NCBI GenBank assembly: GCA_934728255.1
Contig: CAKVEC010000023.1
Span: forward strand, 1-7,599
Direction: 5' to 3'
DNA from: an uncultured Bacteroidales bacterium
GTDB lineage: Bacteria > Bacteroidota > Bacteroidia > Bacteroidales > Paludibacteraceae
DNA: 7,599 bases
In this document: piece after piece, positions 1 through 5,272 of the stretch
Layout: the number at the start of each line of letters is the position of its first letter
Position numbering within the stretch: the stretch's first letter is position 1
The notes under the pieces: model-generated
What the model was told of the DNA's origin: nothing
The model's input: only the letters and a program-made list of their open reading frames with translations
Databases searched by the model: none
Program-made: the position numbers and the translations under genes

Positions 1-614
1 TGGTACCTGTCTTCTACAATAAAGACCTCGATTTGTGCAAGAACGTGGTAAAGGCTTGCTACGAGGGTGGGGTACGTGCGTTTGAGTTTACCAACCGTGG
101 CGATTTCGCACACGAGATTTTCGGTGAACTCGTTAAATGGGCTGCCAAAGAGTGTCCTGAGTTGGCGCTCGGCGTAGGTTCTGTAGTGGATGCTCCTACG
201 GCTGCACTCTATATCCAACTGGGTGCCTGCTTCGTGGTCGGTCCGCTTTTCAACCCCGACATTGCCCCTGTATGCAACCGCCGCCTGGTTCCTTACTGCC
301 CCGGTTGCGGTACGGTTACAGAGATCGGCAAAGCACAGGAAGTCGGTTGCGACCTGACTAAACTCTTCCCCGGTGATGTCTATGGTCCGAATATGGTCAA
401 GGGACTGAAAGCCCCGATGCCATGGTCGAAGATTATGGTTACCGGCGGTGTGGCTCCGGAGAAAGAGAACCTTGAAAAGTGGTTCAAAGCGGGCGTGTAC
501 TGCGTAGGCATGGGCTCCAAGTTGTTCCCCAAAGAGGTCATCGCTGCCGGCGACTGGGCGTATATCACCAACAAATGCAAAGAATGTCTTGATGTAATCA
601 AGGCGGCACGATAA
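1..614 (+). CDS. eda: KDPG / 4-hydroxy-2-oxoglutarate aldolase, 5' end missing
   Basis: Cytoplasmic class I aldolase that splits 2-keto-3-deoxy-6-phosphogluconate into pyruvate and glyceraldehyde 3-phosphate, the last step of hexuronate and Entner-Doudoroff breakdown. The gene runs in from outside the window: codons are read from base 3 (VPVFYNKDLDLCKNV), and by comparison with the ~220-residue family about 20 N-terminal residues are missing. The TTG at 33 is internal, not a start. The family's catalytic Glu lies in FEFTNR (Glu codon 84-86), and the Schiff-base Lys in DLTKLFPGD (Lys codon 360-362). The phosphate-binding GGV of MVTGGVAPE and the late GMGS are present. An ExuT-like transporter follows after 69 bp on the same strand, so the two are probably one hexuronate operon; kdgK would be a typical gene further upstream. 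Frame is intact to the TAA at 612-614. The family call is firm; which keto-acid is preferred cannot be read from sequence. Confidence 0.93.
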   Translation, partial: VPVFYNKDLDLCKNVVKACYEGGVRAFEFTNRGDFAHEIFGELVKWAAKECPELALGVGSVVDAPTAALYIQLGACFVVGPLFNPDIAPVCNRRLVPYCPGCGTVTEIGKAQEVGCDLTKLFPGDVYGPNMVKGLKAPMPWSKIMVTGGVAPEKENLEKWFKAGVYCVGMGSKLFPKEVIAAGDWAYITNKCKECLDVIKAAR

Positions 615-621
615 ATCGGAG

Positions 622-663
622 AAACGACCGCTTCATTTTGTATCGGAATGGGGCGGTTCGTTT
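622..663 (+). other. Intercistronic imperfect hairpin between eda and exuT
   Basis: AAACGACCGC (622-631) pairs with GCGGTTCGTTT (653-663), ten base pairs with one bulged T at 657 and a 21-nt loop. No run of T follows (only TTTGTCC), so it is a poor intrinsic terminator. It may be an mRNA-stabilising or partial attenuating hairpin in the eda-exuT transcript. The role is inference; the pairing is seen directly. Confidence 0.4.
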
Positions 664-683
664 GTCCTTAATCCTAACAACAC

Positions 684-2132
684 ATGTCAACACAAACGAA
701 ACTTATGACTAACTGGCGTTGGTGGCTATGTTCGTTGCTTTTTGTGGCAACAACGGTCAACTACCTTGATCGCCAGGTTCTTTCTCTCACATACGAGGAG
801 TTTATCAAACCTGAATTTCACTGGACAGATGACCATTATGGCACGATCACCAGTCTGTTCTCTATATTTTATGCCATTGCCTGTCTCTTTGCCGGTAAGT
901 TTGTCGATTGGATGGGCACCAAGAAAGGCTATATGATAGCCATTGGTGTATGGTCGGCAGGTGCATGTATGCATGCGGCTTGCGGTTGGGCTACTGCTCA
1001 CATCGAGGGACTTGGCAGCGTAGAGGCAATGCGTGCTGTGGAAGCCGGTTCTAATGTTGCGCTTGCAGTCGCCACCACTTCGGTCTATCTGTTCCTGCTA
1101 TGCCGTGGTATTCTTGCTTTGGGCGAAGCGGGTAACTTCCCTGCCGCCATCAAGGTTACAGCGGAGTATTTCCCTAAGAAAGACCGTGCTTTTGCCACCT
1201 CCTTGTTCAATGCCGGTGCATCGGTCGGTGCCCTTGCAGCACCGCTTTGTATCCCGCCTTTGGCTAAGCACCTCGGTTGGGAAATGGCGTTTATCATCAT
1301 TGGTGCATTAGGCTTTATATGGATGTTCTTCTGGCAGTTCATGTATGACAAGCCTGAAAACAGCAAGCACGTCAACGAGGCTGAATTGGCATATATCCAC
1401 CAGGATGATGAGCAGGACGCTTCTGCAAAAGCCGCTATCGAAACCTCCGAGAAGGCTATTCCTATGTATAAATGCTTTGGCTATCGCCAAACTTGGGCAT
1501 TCATTGCAGGTAAGTTCTTTACAGATGGTGTTTGGTGGTTCTTCCTGTTCTGGGCACCGTCTTATTTCCAAAACCAATTTGGTTACAAGGCTTCAAGTCC
1601 TATGGGACAGGCGTTGATTTTTACACTCTACGCTATTGTTACCATAATTTCTATTTTCGGTGGCTATTTGCCCAAATTGTTTGTCGAGAAAAAAGGAATG
1701 GAACCTTACAGCGGTCGTATGTTGGCAATGTTGCTCTTTGCTTTCTTCCCGATGGTGGCTCTCTTGGCACAACCGTTAGGCTCATTCAGTGCATGGTGGC
1801 CGGCTGTTCTGATTGGTTTGGCAGGTGCCGGACACCAAGCATGGTCAGCGAACTTGTTCTCTACTGTGGGCGATATGTTTCCCAAGTCCACCATTGCTAC
1901 CATTACGGGTATCGGTGCTATGGCGGGAGGTATCGGCTCCATGATTATCCAAAAGAGTGCAGGACGTTTGTTCACCTATGCCGAGACTGCCGGTGATGCG
2001 TTTACATTCCTTGGGTTCTCGGGTAAACCTGCAGGCTATTTCATTATGTTCTGTTTCTGCGGTGTTGCATACCTCATTGCGTGGGCGATAATGAAAGCCC
2101 TTGTACCCAAATACAGTCCGATTAAAGGTTAA
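684..2132 (+). CDS. exuT: Hexuronate transporter, MFS anion:cation symporter family (ExuT-like)
   Basis: Inner-membrane major-facilitator protein of 482 residues, expected to have 12 membrane helices and to import galacturonate and/or glucuronate with H+ or Na+. The first helix carries NYLDRQVLS (residues 26-34), the conserved segment of the ACS family. The loop 2-3 MFS signature is GKFVDWMGTKKG (71-82). The family block RGILALGEAGNFPAAIK (141-157) is followed by EYFPKKDRA. An extended segment at about 100-135 precedes this block; I believe Bacteroidales ExuT proteins often have one. The start at 684 gives a normal short cytoplasmic N-terminus (MSTQTKLMTNWRWW). There is no Shine-Dalgarno sequence, as usual in this phylum. 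It lies 69 bp after eda, with only a weak promoter-like sequence in the gap, so co-transcription is likely; a strong terminator follows. Substrate is assigned from family and the eda neighbour; a related sugar acid cannot be excluded. Confidence 0.88.
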   Translation: MSTQTKLMTNWRWWLCSLLFVATTVNYLDRQVLSLTYEEFIKPEFHWTDDHYGTITSLFSIFYAIACLFAGKFVDWMGTKKGYMIAIGVWSAGACMHAACGWATAHIEGLGSVEAMRAVEAGSNVALAVATTSVYLFLLCRGILALGEAGNFPAAIKVTAEYFPKKDRAFATSLFNAGASVGALAAPLCIPPLAKHLGWEMAFIIIGALGFIWMFFWQFMYDKPENSKHVNEAELAYIHQDDEQDASAKAAIETSEKAIPMYKCFGYRQTWAFIAGKFFTDGVWWFFLFWAPSYFQNQFGYKASSPMGQALIFTLYAIVTIISIFGGYLPKLFVEKKGMEPYSGRMLAMLLFAFFPMVALLAQPLGSFSAWWPAVLIGLAGAGHQAWSANLFSTVGDMFPKSTIATITGIGAMAGGIGSMIIQKSAGRLFTYAETAGDAFTFLGFSGKPAGYFIMFCFCGVAYLIAWAIMKALVPKYSPIKG

Positions 2133-2157
2133 TCAATAAGCCTATTGACATATTAAG

Positions 2158-2189
2158 GAGACTATCCCAAACAGGTAGTCTCTTTTTTT
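2158..2189 (+). terminator. Rho-independent terminator of the eda-exuT operon
   Basis: GAGACTATC (2158-2166) pairs with GGTAGTCTC (2174-2182), nine pairs including one G-U, with a 7-nt loop (2167-2173), followed directly by seven T (2183-2189). It begins 26 bp after the exuT stop codon. A textbook intrinsic terminator that ends the hexuronate operon. Confidence 0.92.
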
Positions 2190-2256
2190 ATGCATGAATG
2201 TAGGGCGATGCCTTGTGTATCATTTACGGCAAAAAGATGGCAACGAGAGCGGTTGG

Positions 2257-2300
2257 TTTATACGGTTTATGCAGTTTTACTATTGCATAAACCGTATAAA
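2257..2300. repeat. Perfect 17-bp inverted repeat, 10-nt loop
   Basis: TTTATACGGTTTATGCA (2257-2273) and its exact reverse complement (2284-2300) flank the 10-nt spacer 2274-2283. It forms the core of the larger nested element. No T-run follows on either strand, so it is unlikely to be a terminator. It could be a cruciform, a protein-binding site or the apical stem of an RNA. Confidence 0.85.
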
Positions 2301-2332
2301 AACGCTGCATATCCACGTTGCAAAATCGTTTT

Positions 2333-2376
2333 CTTTCTACGTCCTTTCTACGTCCTTTCTACGTCTTTTCTACGTA
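2333..2376 (+). repeat. Four tandem 11-bp repeats (CTTTCTACGTC)
   Basis: Three exact copies of CTTTCTACGTC (2333-2343, 2344-2354, 2355-2365) are followed by a diverged fourth, TTTTCTACGTA (2366-2376). The last copy overlaps the start of the outer inverted-repeat arm. The 11-bp period is close to one helical turn, so the copies face the same side of the DNA. Copy number could vary by slippage. Function unknown. Confidence 0.9.
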
Positions 2377-2472
2377 AATGATAGCACAAGGCACGTTTTT
2401 GCATATATTGCATAGTCAATGGGGTGTATAAACGAATGAGGTTGTAGCACGATTTTTGTAGTAGTTTGCCAA

Positions 2473-3939
2473 ATGATACAACCTCAAGAAATTCTGCGTC
2501 GCCGCGATATGCGCGACGTGTTCACATTCACCATCGACCCTGCCGATGCCAAAGATTTTGATGATGCCCTGTCGTTCCAACGTTTGGAGGACGGGCTTTT
2601 GCAGGTAGGCGTGCATATTGCCGATGTTACCCATTATGTTACTCCCGGTTCGGAGATTGACGACGAGGCATATCGCCGTGGTACGAGTGTTTATCTGGTG
2701 GACAAGGTTATACCTATGCTCCCCGAGGAACTATGTAATTTTCTCTGCTCCCTGCGGCCCGATGAGGAGAAACTCTGTATGTCGGTTATTTTCACAATGA
2801 CCCCGGAAGGGCAGGTTGTAAAGCATAAACTATGCCGCACTGTGATTCGTTCCGATGTGCGTCTCAACTACGACCAGGCACAGGAAATCATAGAGCACAA
2901 AGGACAAAGAACAAAGAACGAAGAACAATTAGCCGATGCCATCCATACTCTTAACGAGGTAGCGAAGCAGTTGCGTAACAAGCGTTTTGCTGATGGTTCG
3001 CTCTATTTAGAGCAGGACGAAGTGCGATTCCGTTTGGACGAGAACGGCGAACCCGTAGAGATTTATTTCGAGCATCCCAACGAGGCGCACCATCTTATAG
3101 AGGAGTTTATGCTCCTTGCCAACCGCACCGTGGCGACTATGGTGGGCAGCAAGCCCTTTGTCTATCGTATCCACGACAAACCTGACCAGGACAAACTCAA
3201 AGAATTGCACGCTTTCCAAAAGCGTATGGGTGACAAGGTACAGCCGCAAGTGATTGAGATTCTTACTATCCGTGCTATGGCAAAAGCTGTTTATTCTACC
3301 CACAACATCGGGCATTACGGTTTGGCGTTCTCCCACTACACCCATTTTACATCCCCTATCCGCCGTTACCCCGATATGCTGGTACACCGCCTCTTGGATA
3401 AATATATCCTGAGCGGCAAAGGCGAGAGTTGGTCGGCGGAGCAGTTGGAGGATATGTGCCAACATTGCACGGATATGGAGATACAGGCGCAGGCTGCCGA
3501 GCGCGATTCTATCAAGGAATACCAGGCAAAATGGATGCATAACTTTATCGGCGAGGAGTTGGACGGGCATATCTCGGGGGTAACGGATTTCGGTCTCTTT
3601 GTGCAGATTGACGATTCCCGCTGCGAGGGCTTGATACGCATCAACTCCATTCGCCGCGGTGAGTTTTTCCAATACGACGAGAAAAACTACCGTCTCATTG
3701 CCGTCAATTCTGGCGAGACGTTTACTCTTGGCGACCCGCTCCGCATACGGGTGGTGCGTGCCGATGCCGAGAAACGGCAGGTGGATTTTATCCTTGCCGA
3801 CGAGGATTATACACCGCGCAAGCACACGCCTAAACAGGTAAAAGCAAGCACGGACAAAACCAAAGGCACAGACAAGAATAAGCGCGGAGATAAACGCAAA
3901 GGCTCCATTAAAGGCAAAAAGCGCAAAAGATTTGCGTAG
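2473..3939 (+). CDS. rnr: RNase R/II-family 3'-5' exoribonuclease lacking the N-terminal cold-shock domains
   Basis: Cytoplasmic processive exoribonuclease that degrades RNA from the 3' end. The 488 residues begin directly at the RNB catalytic domain. The metal-binding aspartates are in IDPADAKDFDDAL (Asp22, 28, 30, 31). The active-site tyrosine region GTSVYLVDKVIPMLPEEL, the SPIRRYPDMLVHR motif (residues 294-306) and AERD (Glu343) are all present. An S1 RNA-binding domain follows (about 356-440, VTDFGLFVQI), then a Lys/Arg-rich tail (446-488). Full RNase R is usually ~700 or more residues, so ~200 N-terminal residues carrying two cold-shock domains are absent. The upstream frame has a stop at 2437-2439 and no other start, and shows no cold-shock homology, so 2473 is the first possible start. 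It could be a functional short enzyme, since the RNB domain of RNase R is known to retain activity alone, or a remnant of a deletion or misjoin. No convincing promoter was seen just upstream. Confidence 0.85.
   Translation: MIQPQEILRRRDMRDVFTFTIDPADAKDFDDALSFQRLEDGLLQVGVHIADVTHYVTPGSEIDDEAYRRGTSVYLVDKVIPMLPEELCNFLCSLRPDEEKLCMSVIFTMTPEGQVVKHKLCRTVIRSDVRLNYDQAQEIIEHKGQRTKNEEQLADAIHTLNEVAKQLRNKRFADGSLYLEQDEVRFRLDENGEPVEIYFEHPNEAHHLIEEFMLLANRTVATMVGSKPFVYRIHDKPDQDKLKELHAFQKRMGDKVQPQVIEILTIRAMAKAVYSTHNIGHYGLAFSHYTHFTSPIRRYPDMLVHRLLDKYILSGKGESWSAEQLEDMCQHCTDMEIQAQAAERDSIKEYQAKWMHNFIGEELDGHISGVTDFGLFVQIDDSRCEGLIRINSIRRGEFFQYDEKNYRLIAVNSGETFTLGDPLRIRVVRADAEKRQVDFILADEDYTPRKHTPKQVKASTDKTKGTDKNKRGDKRKGSIKGKKRKRFA
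2902..2929 (+). repeat. Imperfect 7-bp tandem repeat inside the RNase gene
   Basis: GGACAAA, GAACAAA, GAACGAA and GAACAAT lie head to tail (four 7-bp units). They encode the hydrophilic segment around GQRTKNEEQ in the RNB domain (about residues 143-152), probably a surface loop. A gain or loss of one unit would shift the reading frame. The repeat resembles simple repeats usually found between genes in Bacteroidales (from memory). Confidence 0.7.
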
Positions 3940-3951
3940 TCCGTTTTTTTT
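3922..3951 (+). terminator. Weak terminator-like hairpin at the end of the RNase gene
   Basis: CGCAAA (3922-3927) pairs with TTTGCG (3931-3936) around a 3-nt loop, and eight T lie at 3944-3951. Seven bases (including the TAG stop) separate stem and T-run, which is too far for a strong intrinsic terminator. The same bases serve as promoter for the next gene, so this may be partial read-through only. Confidence 0.25.
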
Positions 3952-3962
3952 CGTTACCTTTG
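3931..3962 (+). promoter_or_regulatory. Bacteroidota-type promoter for the outer-membrane protein gene
   Basis: The -33 element TTTG (3931-3934) and the -7 element TACCTTTG (3955-3962) match the Bacteroidota consensus TTTG / TAnnTTTG with 20 nt between them, within the usual 19-21. Transcription should start near 3967-3970, right at the ATG at 3971, giving a nearly leaderless mRNA. The -33 box lies in the last codons of the RNase gene. The spacer contains eight consecutive T (3944-3951). Confidence 0.82.
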
Positions 3963-3970
3963 CGGGCAGT

Positions 3971-4705
3971 ATGAAAAATCGTTTCTTCTTTTTGGCGGCT
4001 CTGCTGTTGTGTACTATTGGCATACAAGCGGAGGTCCTGACCTTGCGCACAGGAGCACAGGTACTGGGTACTATTGTATTCCAAAACGAAGAAGTGATTG
4101 TATTCAAAGATGCATCCGGTGCACGTTTCCAATACCCTCGTGCGGATGTGTTGTCTGTCAGTAGCGAAGAAAATCTTGTTGTAGAGAAGCAAGAATCTTC
4201 GCCTTCCGTCGCTTCCCCTGTTAAGAAAGTCTCTGTTCTCTTGGAGTTTGCGGGTGGGGCAACCTTTATTCCTGCGGACACTGTCGGTGGGCATTTCGGT
4301 GCAGCATTGCTGGTTGGTTCGCATGATATGCTCGGTAAGCGCATATTCTTGGGTGGCGGAGTCGGTTATCTCGGCGAGTTTATGGGCAACCGGCAATATG
4401 CTTTTCTTCCCATTCAGTTGGCAGTACGTGTTCCTTTCCTGCAGCAGAAACACAGCCCGATAGCAGGGGTGGCGTTAGGTTATGGGGTAGCCTTGAGCAA
4501 GGACTATCTCGGTGGATTGTATGCAGGGGCTAACCTCGGCTATTGCTACCGTATCAGCAATAAGTCTGCTTTGTACATCGCTGCCGATGTGCAGTTTCAG
4601 CAAGCCCGGATAGATATAGAGGAGACGGTTGATGATACCGCATTCACCAATCACACCGGTCGCTCCTTTGTGCATACCGGCATCCGATTAGGTTTCTTTT
4701 TCTAA
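3971..4705 (+). CDS. Predicted outer-membrane beta-barrel protein, secreted
   Basis: 244 residues. A classic signal peptide (MKNRFFFLAALLLCTIGIQA, cleavage expected after Ala20) sends it across the inner membrane. Residues 21-63 (EVLTLRTGAQVLGTIVFQ... to DVLSV) resemble the short N-terminal beta domain common in Bacteroidota proteins of the form 'DVIxLKxGSxIxGxI', function unknown. A polar linker (64-86) leads to a domain rich in alternating hydrophobic/aromatic strands and glycines (87-244), ending in LGFFF. A C-terminal Phe is the usual recognition signal for barrel assembly by BAM. The start at 3971 is preferred over the in-frame ATG at 3932, because the promoter lies between them and the signal peptide begins here. 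No specific function can be assigned. It is transcribed separately from the RNase gene and has no evident functional link to its neighbours. Confidence 0.8.
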   Translation: MKNRFFFLAALLLCTIGIQAEVLTLRTGAQVLGTIVFQNEEVIVFKDASGARFQYPRADVLSVSSEENLVVEKQESSPSVASPVKKVSVLLEFAGGATFIPADTVGGHFGAALLVGSHDMLGKRIFLGGGVGYLGEFMGNRQYAFLPIQLAVRVPFLQQKHSPIAGVALGYGVALSKDYLGGLYAGANLGYCYRISNKSALYIAADVQFQQARIDIEETVDDTAFTNHTGRSFVHTGIRLGFFF

Positions 4706-4721
4706 GGAAAGGTAAGTGCGC

Positions 4722-4766
4722 ATTGTAACAATATGCATATTAATTGTTAATGATTAATTGTTAATT
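4722..4766. promoter_or_regulatory. Palindrome and 14-bp direct repeats before the small DNA-binding protein gene
   Basis: AATATGCATATT (4730-4741) is a perfect 12-bp palindrome. It overlaps ATTGTAACAAT (4722-4732), which is palindromic around one base. It is followed by ATTAATTGTTAATG (4739-4752) and ATTAATTGTTAATT (4753-4766), 13 of 14 bases identical. The set ends 5 bp before the ATG of the ribbon-helix-helix-like gene. Such proteins often bind their own promoter at repeated short sites, so this is a candidate operator. A/T-rich repeats of this kind are also common filler in Bacteroidales, so the role is uncertain. Confidence 0.45.
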
Positions 4767-4771
4767 GTGTA

Positions 4772-4963
4772 ATGGTCAAACGAACAGCCAAGCAACGTCG
4801 TAGCCATCGTGTGAGCATTATGCTCAACGATAGCGAGATGCGTGCATTGCAGAAATACTGCGATAGGTACACCGTTACCAACCGCAGCAAACTGATTCGT
4901 GAGACCCTGATGCACAATATCCTCAAGCGTTTCGACCGCGACAATCCTACTTTGTTCGATTGA
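4772..4963 (+). CDS. Small ribbon-helix-helix-like DNA-binding protein
   Basis: 63 residues, very basic at the N-terminus (VKRTAKQRRSHR). The pattern fits the ribbon-helix-helix (Arc/MetJ/CopG) fold. A short strand RVSIML (13-18) would insert into the DNA major groove. Helix A follows (about 19-31, NDSEMRALQKYCD), then a turn TVTN, and helix B NRSKLIRETLMHNILKRF (37-54) for dimer formation. A tail DNPTLFD ends the protein. This would be a dimeric transcription regulator or an antitoxin-type protein, but no toxin gene is adjacent. It sits alone: 66 bp after the outer-membrane gene and 309 bp before mod, same strand. It could control itself or the restriction operon; both are inference. The fold assignment rests on pattern only, and I do not recognise a named family. 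Confidence 0.7.
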   Translation: MVKRTAKQRRSHRVSIMLNDSEMRALQKYCDRYTVTNRSKLIRETLMHNILKRFDRDNPTLFD

Positions 4964-5022
4964 CTATTCTCATTGTAAACATACACACATAACAAAACCA
5001 ACTCCGCCTATGACATAACCGC

Positions 5023-5040
5023 GCATCGGTAAGGCGATGC
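5023..5040. other. Short hairpin downstream of the DNA-binding protein gene
   Basis: GCATCG (5023-5028) and CGATGC (5035-5040) form a perfect 6-bp stem with a 6-nt loop. No T-run follows on the plus strand, so it is not a good terminator. It lies 60 bp after the stop codon of the small gene and 33 bp before the large folded element. Confidence 0.4.
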
Positions 5041-5072
5041 AACGACATATATTTAAGCGTTATAAGCAAAAC

Positions 5073-5203
5073 TTGATGTCTTGAAACCTGAACAATTTTA
5101 AGATATTCACTCAAGCCAAAGCCTATAAACGCTCACGCTATCCGCGTGGGCTTTTGGTGCGTAAATTTGAGTGAAAAGGTAGTTCAGGACCGCAAGACAT
5201 CGA
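5073..5203. other. 131-nt multi-stem inverted-repeat element upstream of mod (candidate structured RNA or MITE)
   Basis: Four successive stems nest. TTGATGTCTTG (5073-5083) pairs with 5193-5203 (11 pairs, one G-U). CCTGAAC (5087-5093) pairs with GTTCAGG (5182-5188). TTCACTCAA (5106-5114) pairs with TTGAGTGAA (5167-5175). At the tip, GCTCACGC (5131-5138) pairs with GCGTGGGC (5144-5151) around TATCC, and GCCAAA (5115-5120) can pair with TTTTGGT (5152-5158) with one bulge. A competing pairing joins GCC 5121-5123 to GGC 5149-5151, so two apical forms are possible. The outer ends also look like ~20-bp imperfect terminal inverted repeats (GATGTCTTG-CCTGAAC in both), which would suit a MITE. It encodes no evident protein, ends 69 bp before the mod start, and is not a family I can name. 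Confidence 0.6.
5162..5169 (+). promoter_or_regulatory. Possible -7 element upstream of mod
   Basis: TAAATTTG matches the Bacteroidota -7 consensus TAnnTTTG exactly, but no TTTG lies 19-21 nt upstream. It sits in the 3' half of the folded element. If used, transcription would begin near 5175 and give mod a leader of about 98 nt containing only the 3' strands of the stems. Confidence 0.25.
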
Positions 5204-5272
5204 ATGAAACGAACGAAAGTTCCACGCTTTTTTGTGTGTCTATGGTTGTTAGGCAAACAAAAACTACCCAAT

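Larger units (their letters stand above)
2206..2395. repeat. Nested inverted-repeat element in the exuT-rnr gap (MITE-like or structured RNA)
   Basis: The outer arms are GCCTTGTGTATCATTTACG (2210-2228) and CGTAAATGATAGCACAAGGC (2373-2392): 19 of 19 bases pair if G2384 is bulged. The match extends outward to 2206-2209/2393-2395 with one more bulge. Inside are GCAACG (2240-2245) facing CGTTGC (2316-2321), AGCG (2248-2251) facing CGCT (2303-2306), and a perfect 17-bp central stem. All pairs nest, so the ~190-bp unit can fold as one long rod. No protein of substance is encoded. The layout fits a non-autonomous mobile element or a stable RNA. I see no clear target-site duplication and do not recognise the family. 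Confidence 0.6.

Noticed and set aside
637..664. Promoter for exuT (TTTG ... TTCGTTTG)
   Set aside because: The spacing is 16 nt instead of 19-21 and the TA of the -7 box is changed to TT; co-transcription with eda is simpler.
2190..2415. Small open frames of 63 and 73 codons in the exuT-rnr gap
   Set aside because: They run through the inverted and tandem repeats, giving low-complexity residues (FYVLSTSFLR), and no family or start context supports them.
2462..2468. -7 promoter element before the RNase gene (TAGTTTG)
   Set aside because: One base short of TAnnTTTG, too close to the ATG, and no -33 TTTG at the right distance.
3932..3970. Upstream in-frame start for the outer-membrane protein
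   Set aside because: It lies inside the promoter and in the RNase's last codons, and would bury the signal peptide.
3971..4030. Lipoprotein signal in the outer-membrane protein (Cys14 in LLLC)
   Set aside because: No small residue at the position before Cys; the pattern fits an ordinary signal peptide ending GIQA.
3007..4344. A 445-codon open frame on the minus strand across the RNase end and the outer-membrane gene
   Set aside because: It is antisense to two well-supported genes, has no recognisable domain, and crosses a consensus promoter for the opposite strand. It is a by-product of codon bias.
5073..5203. Retron msr-msd or integron attC site
   Set aside because: The end repeats resemble a retron's a1/a2, but no reverse transcriptase is nearby. 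No GTTRRRY/RYYYAAC core pair flanks it as in attC.
5228..5233. T6 run as a phase-variation tract in mod
   Set aside because: It lies upstream of the chosen start and is short; mod's coding part has no long simple repeat.
5204..5272. Upstream in-frame start for mod adding 23 residues
   Set aside because: The extra residues (MKRTKVPRFFVCLWLLGKQK) are unlike Mod N-termini, and the ATG at 5273 matches the family start.
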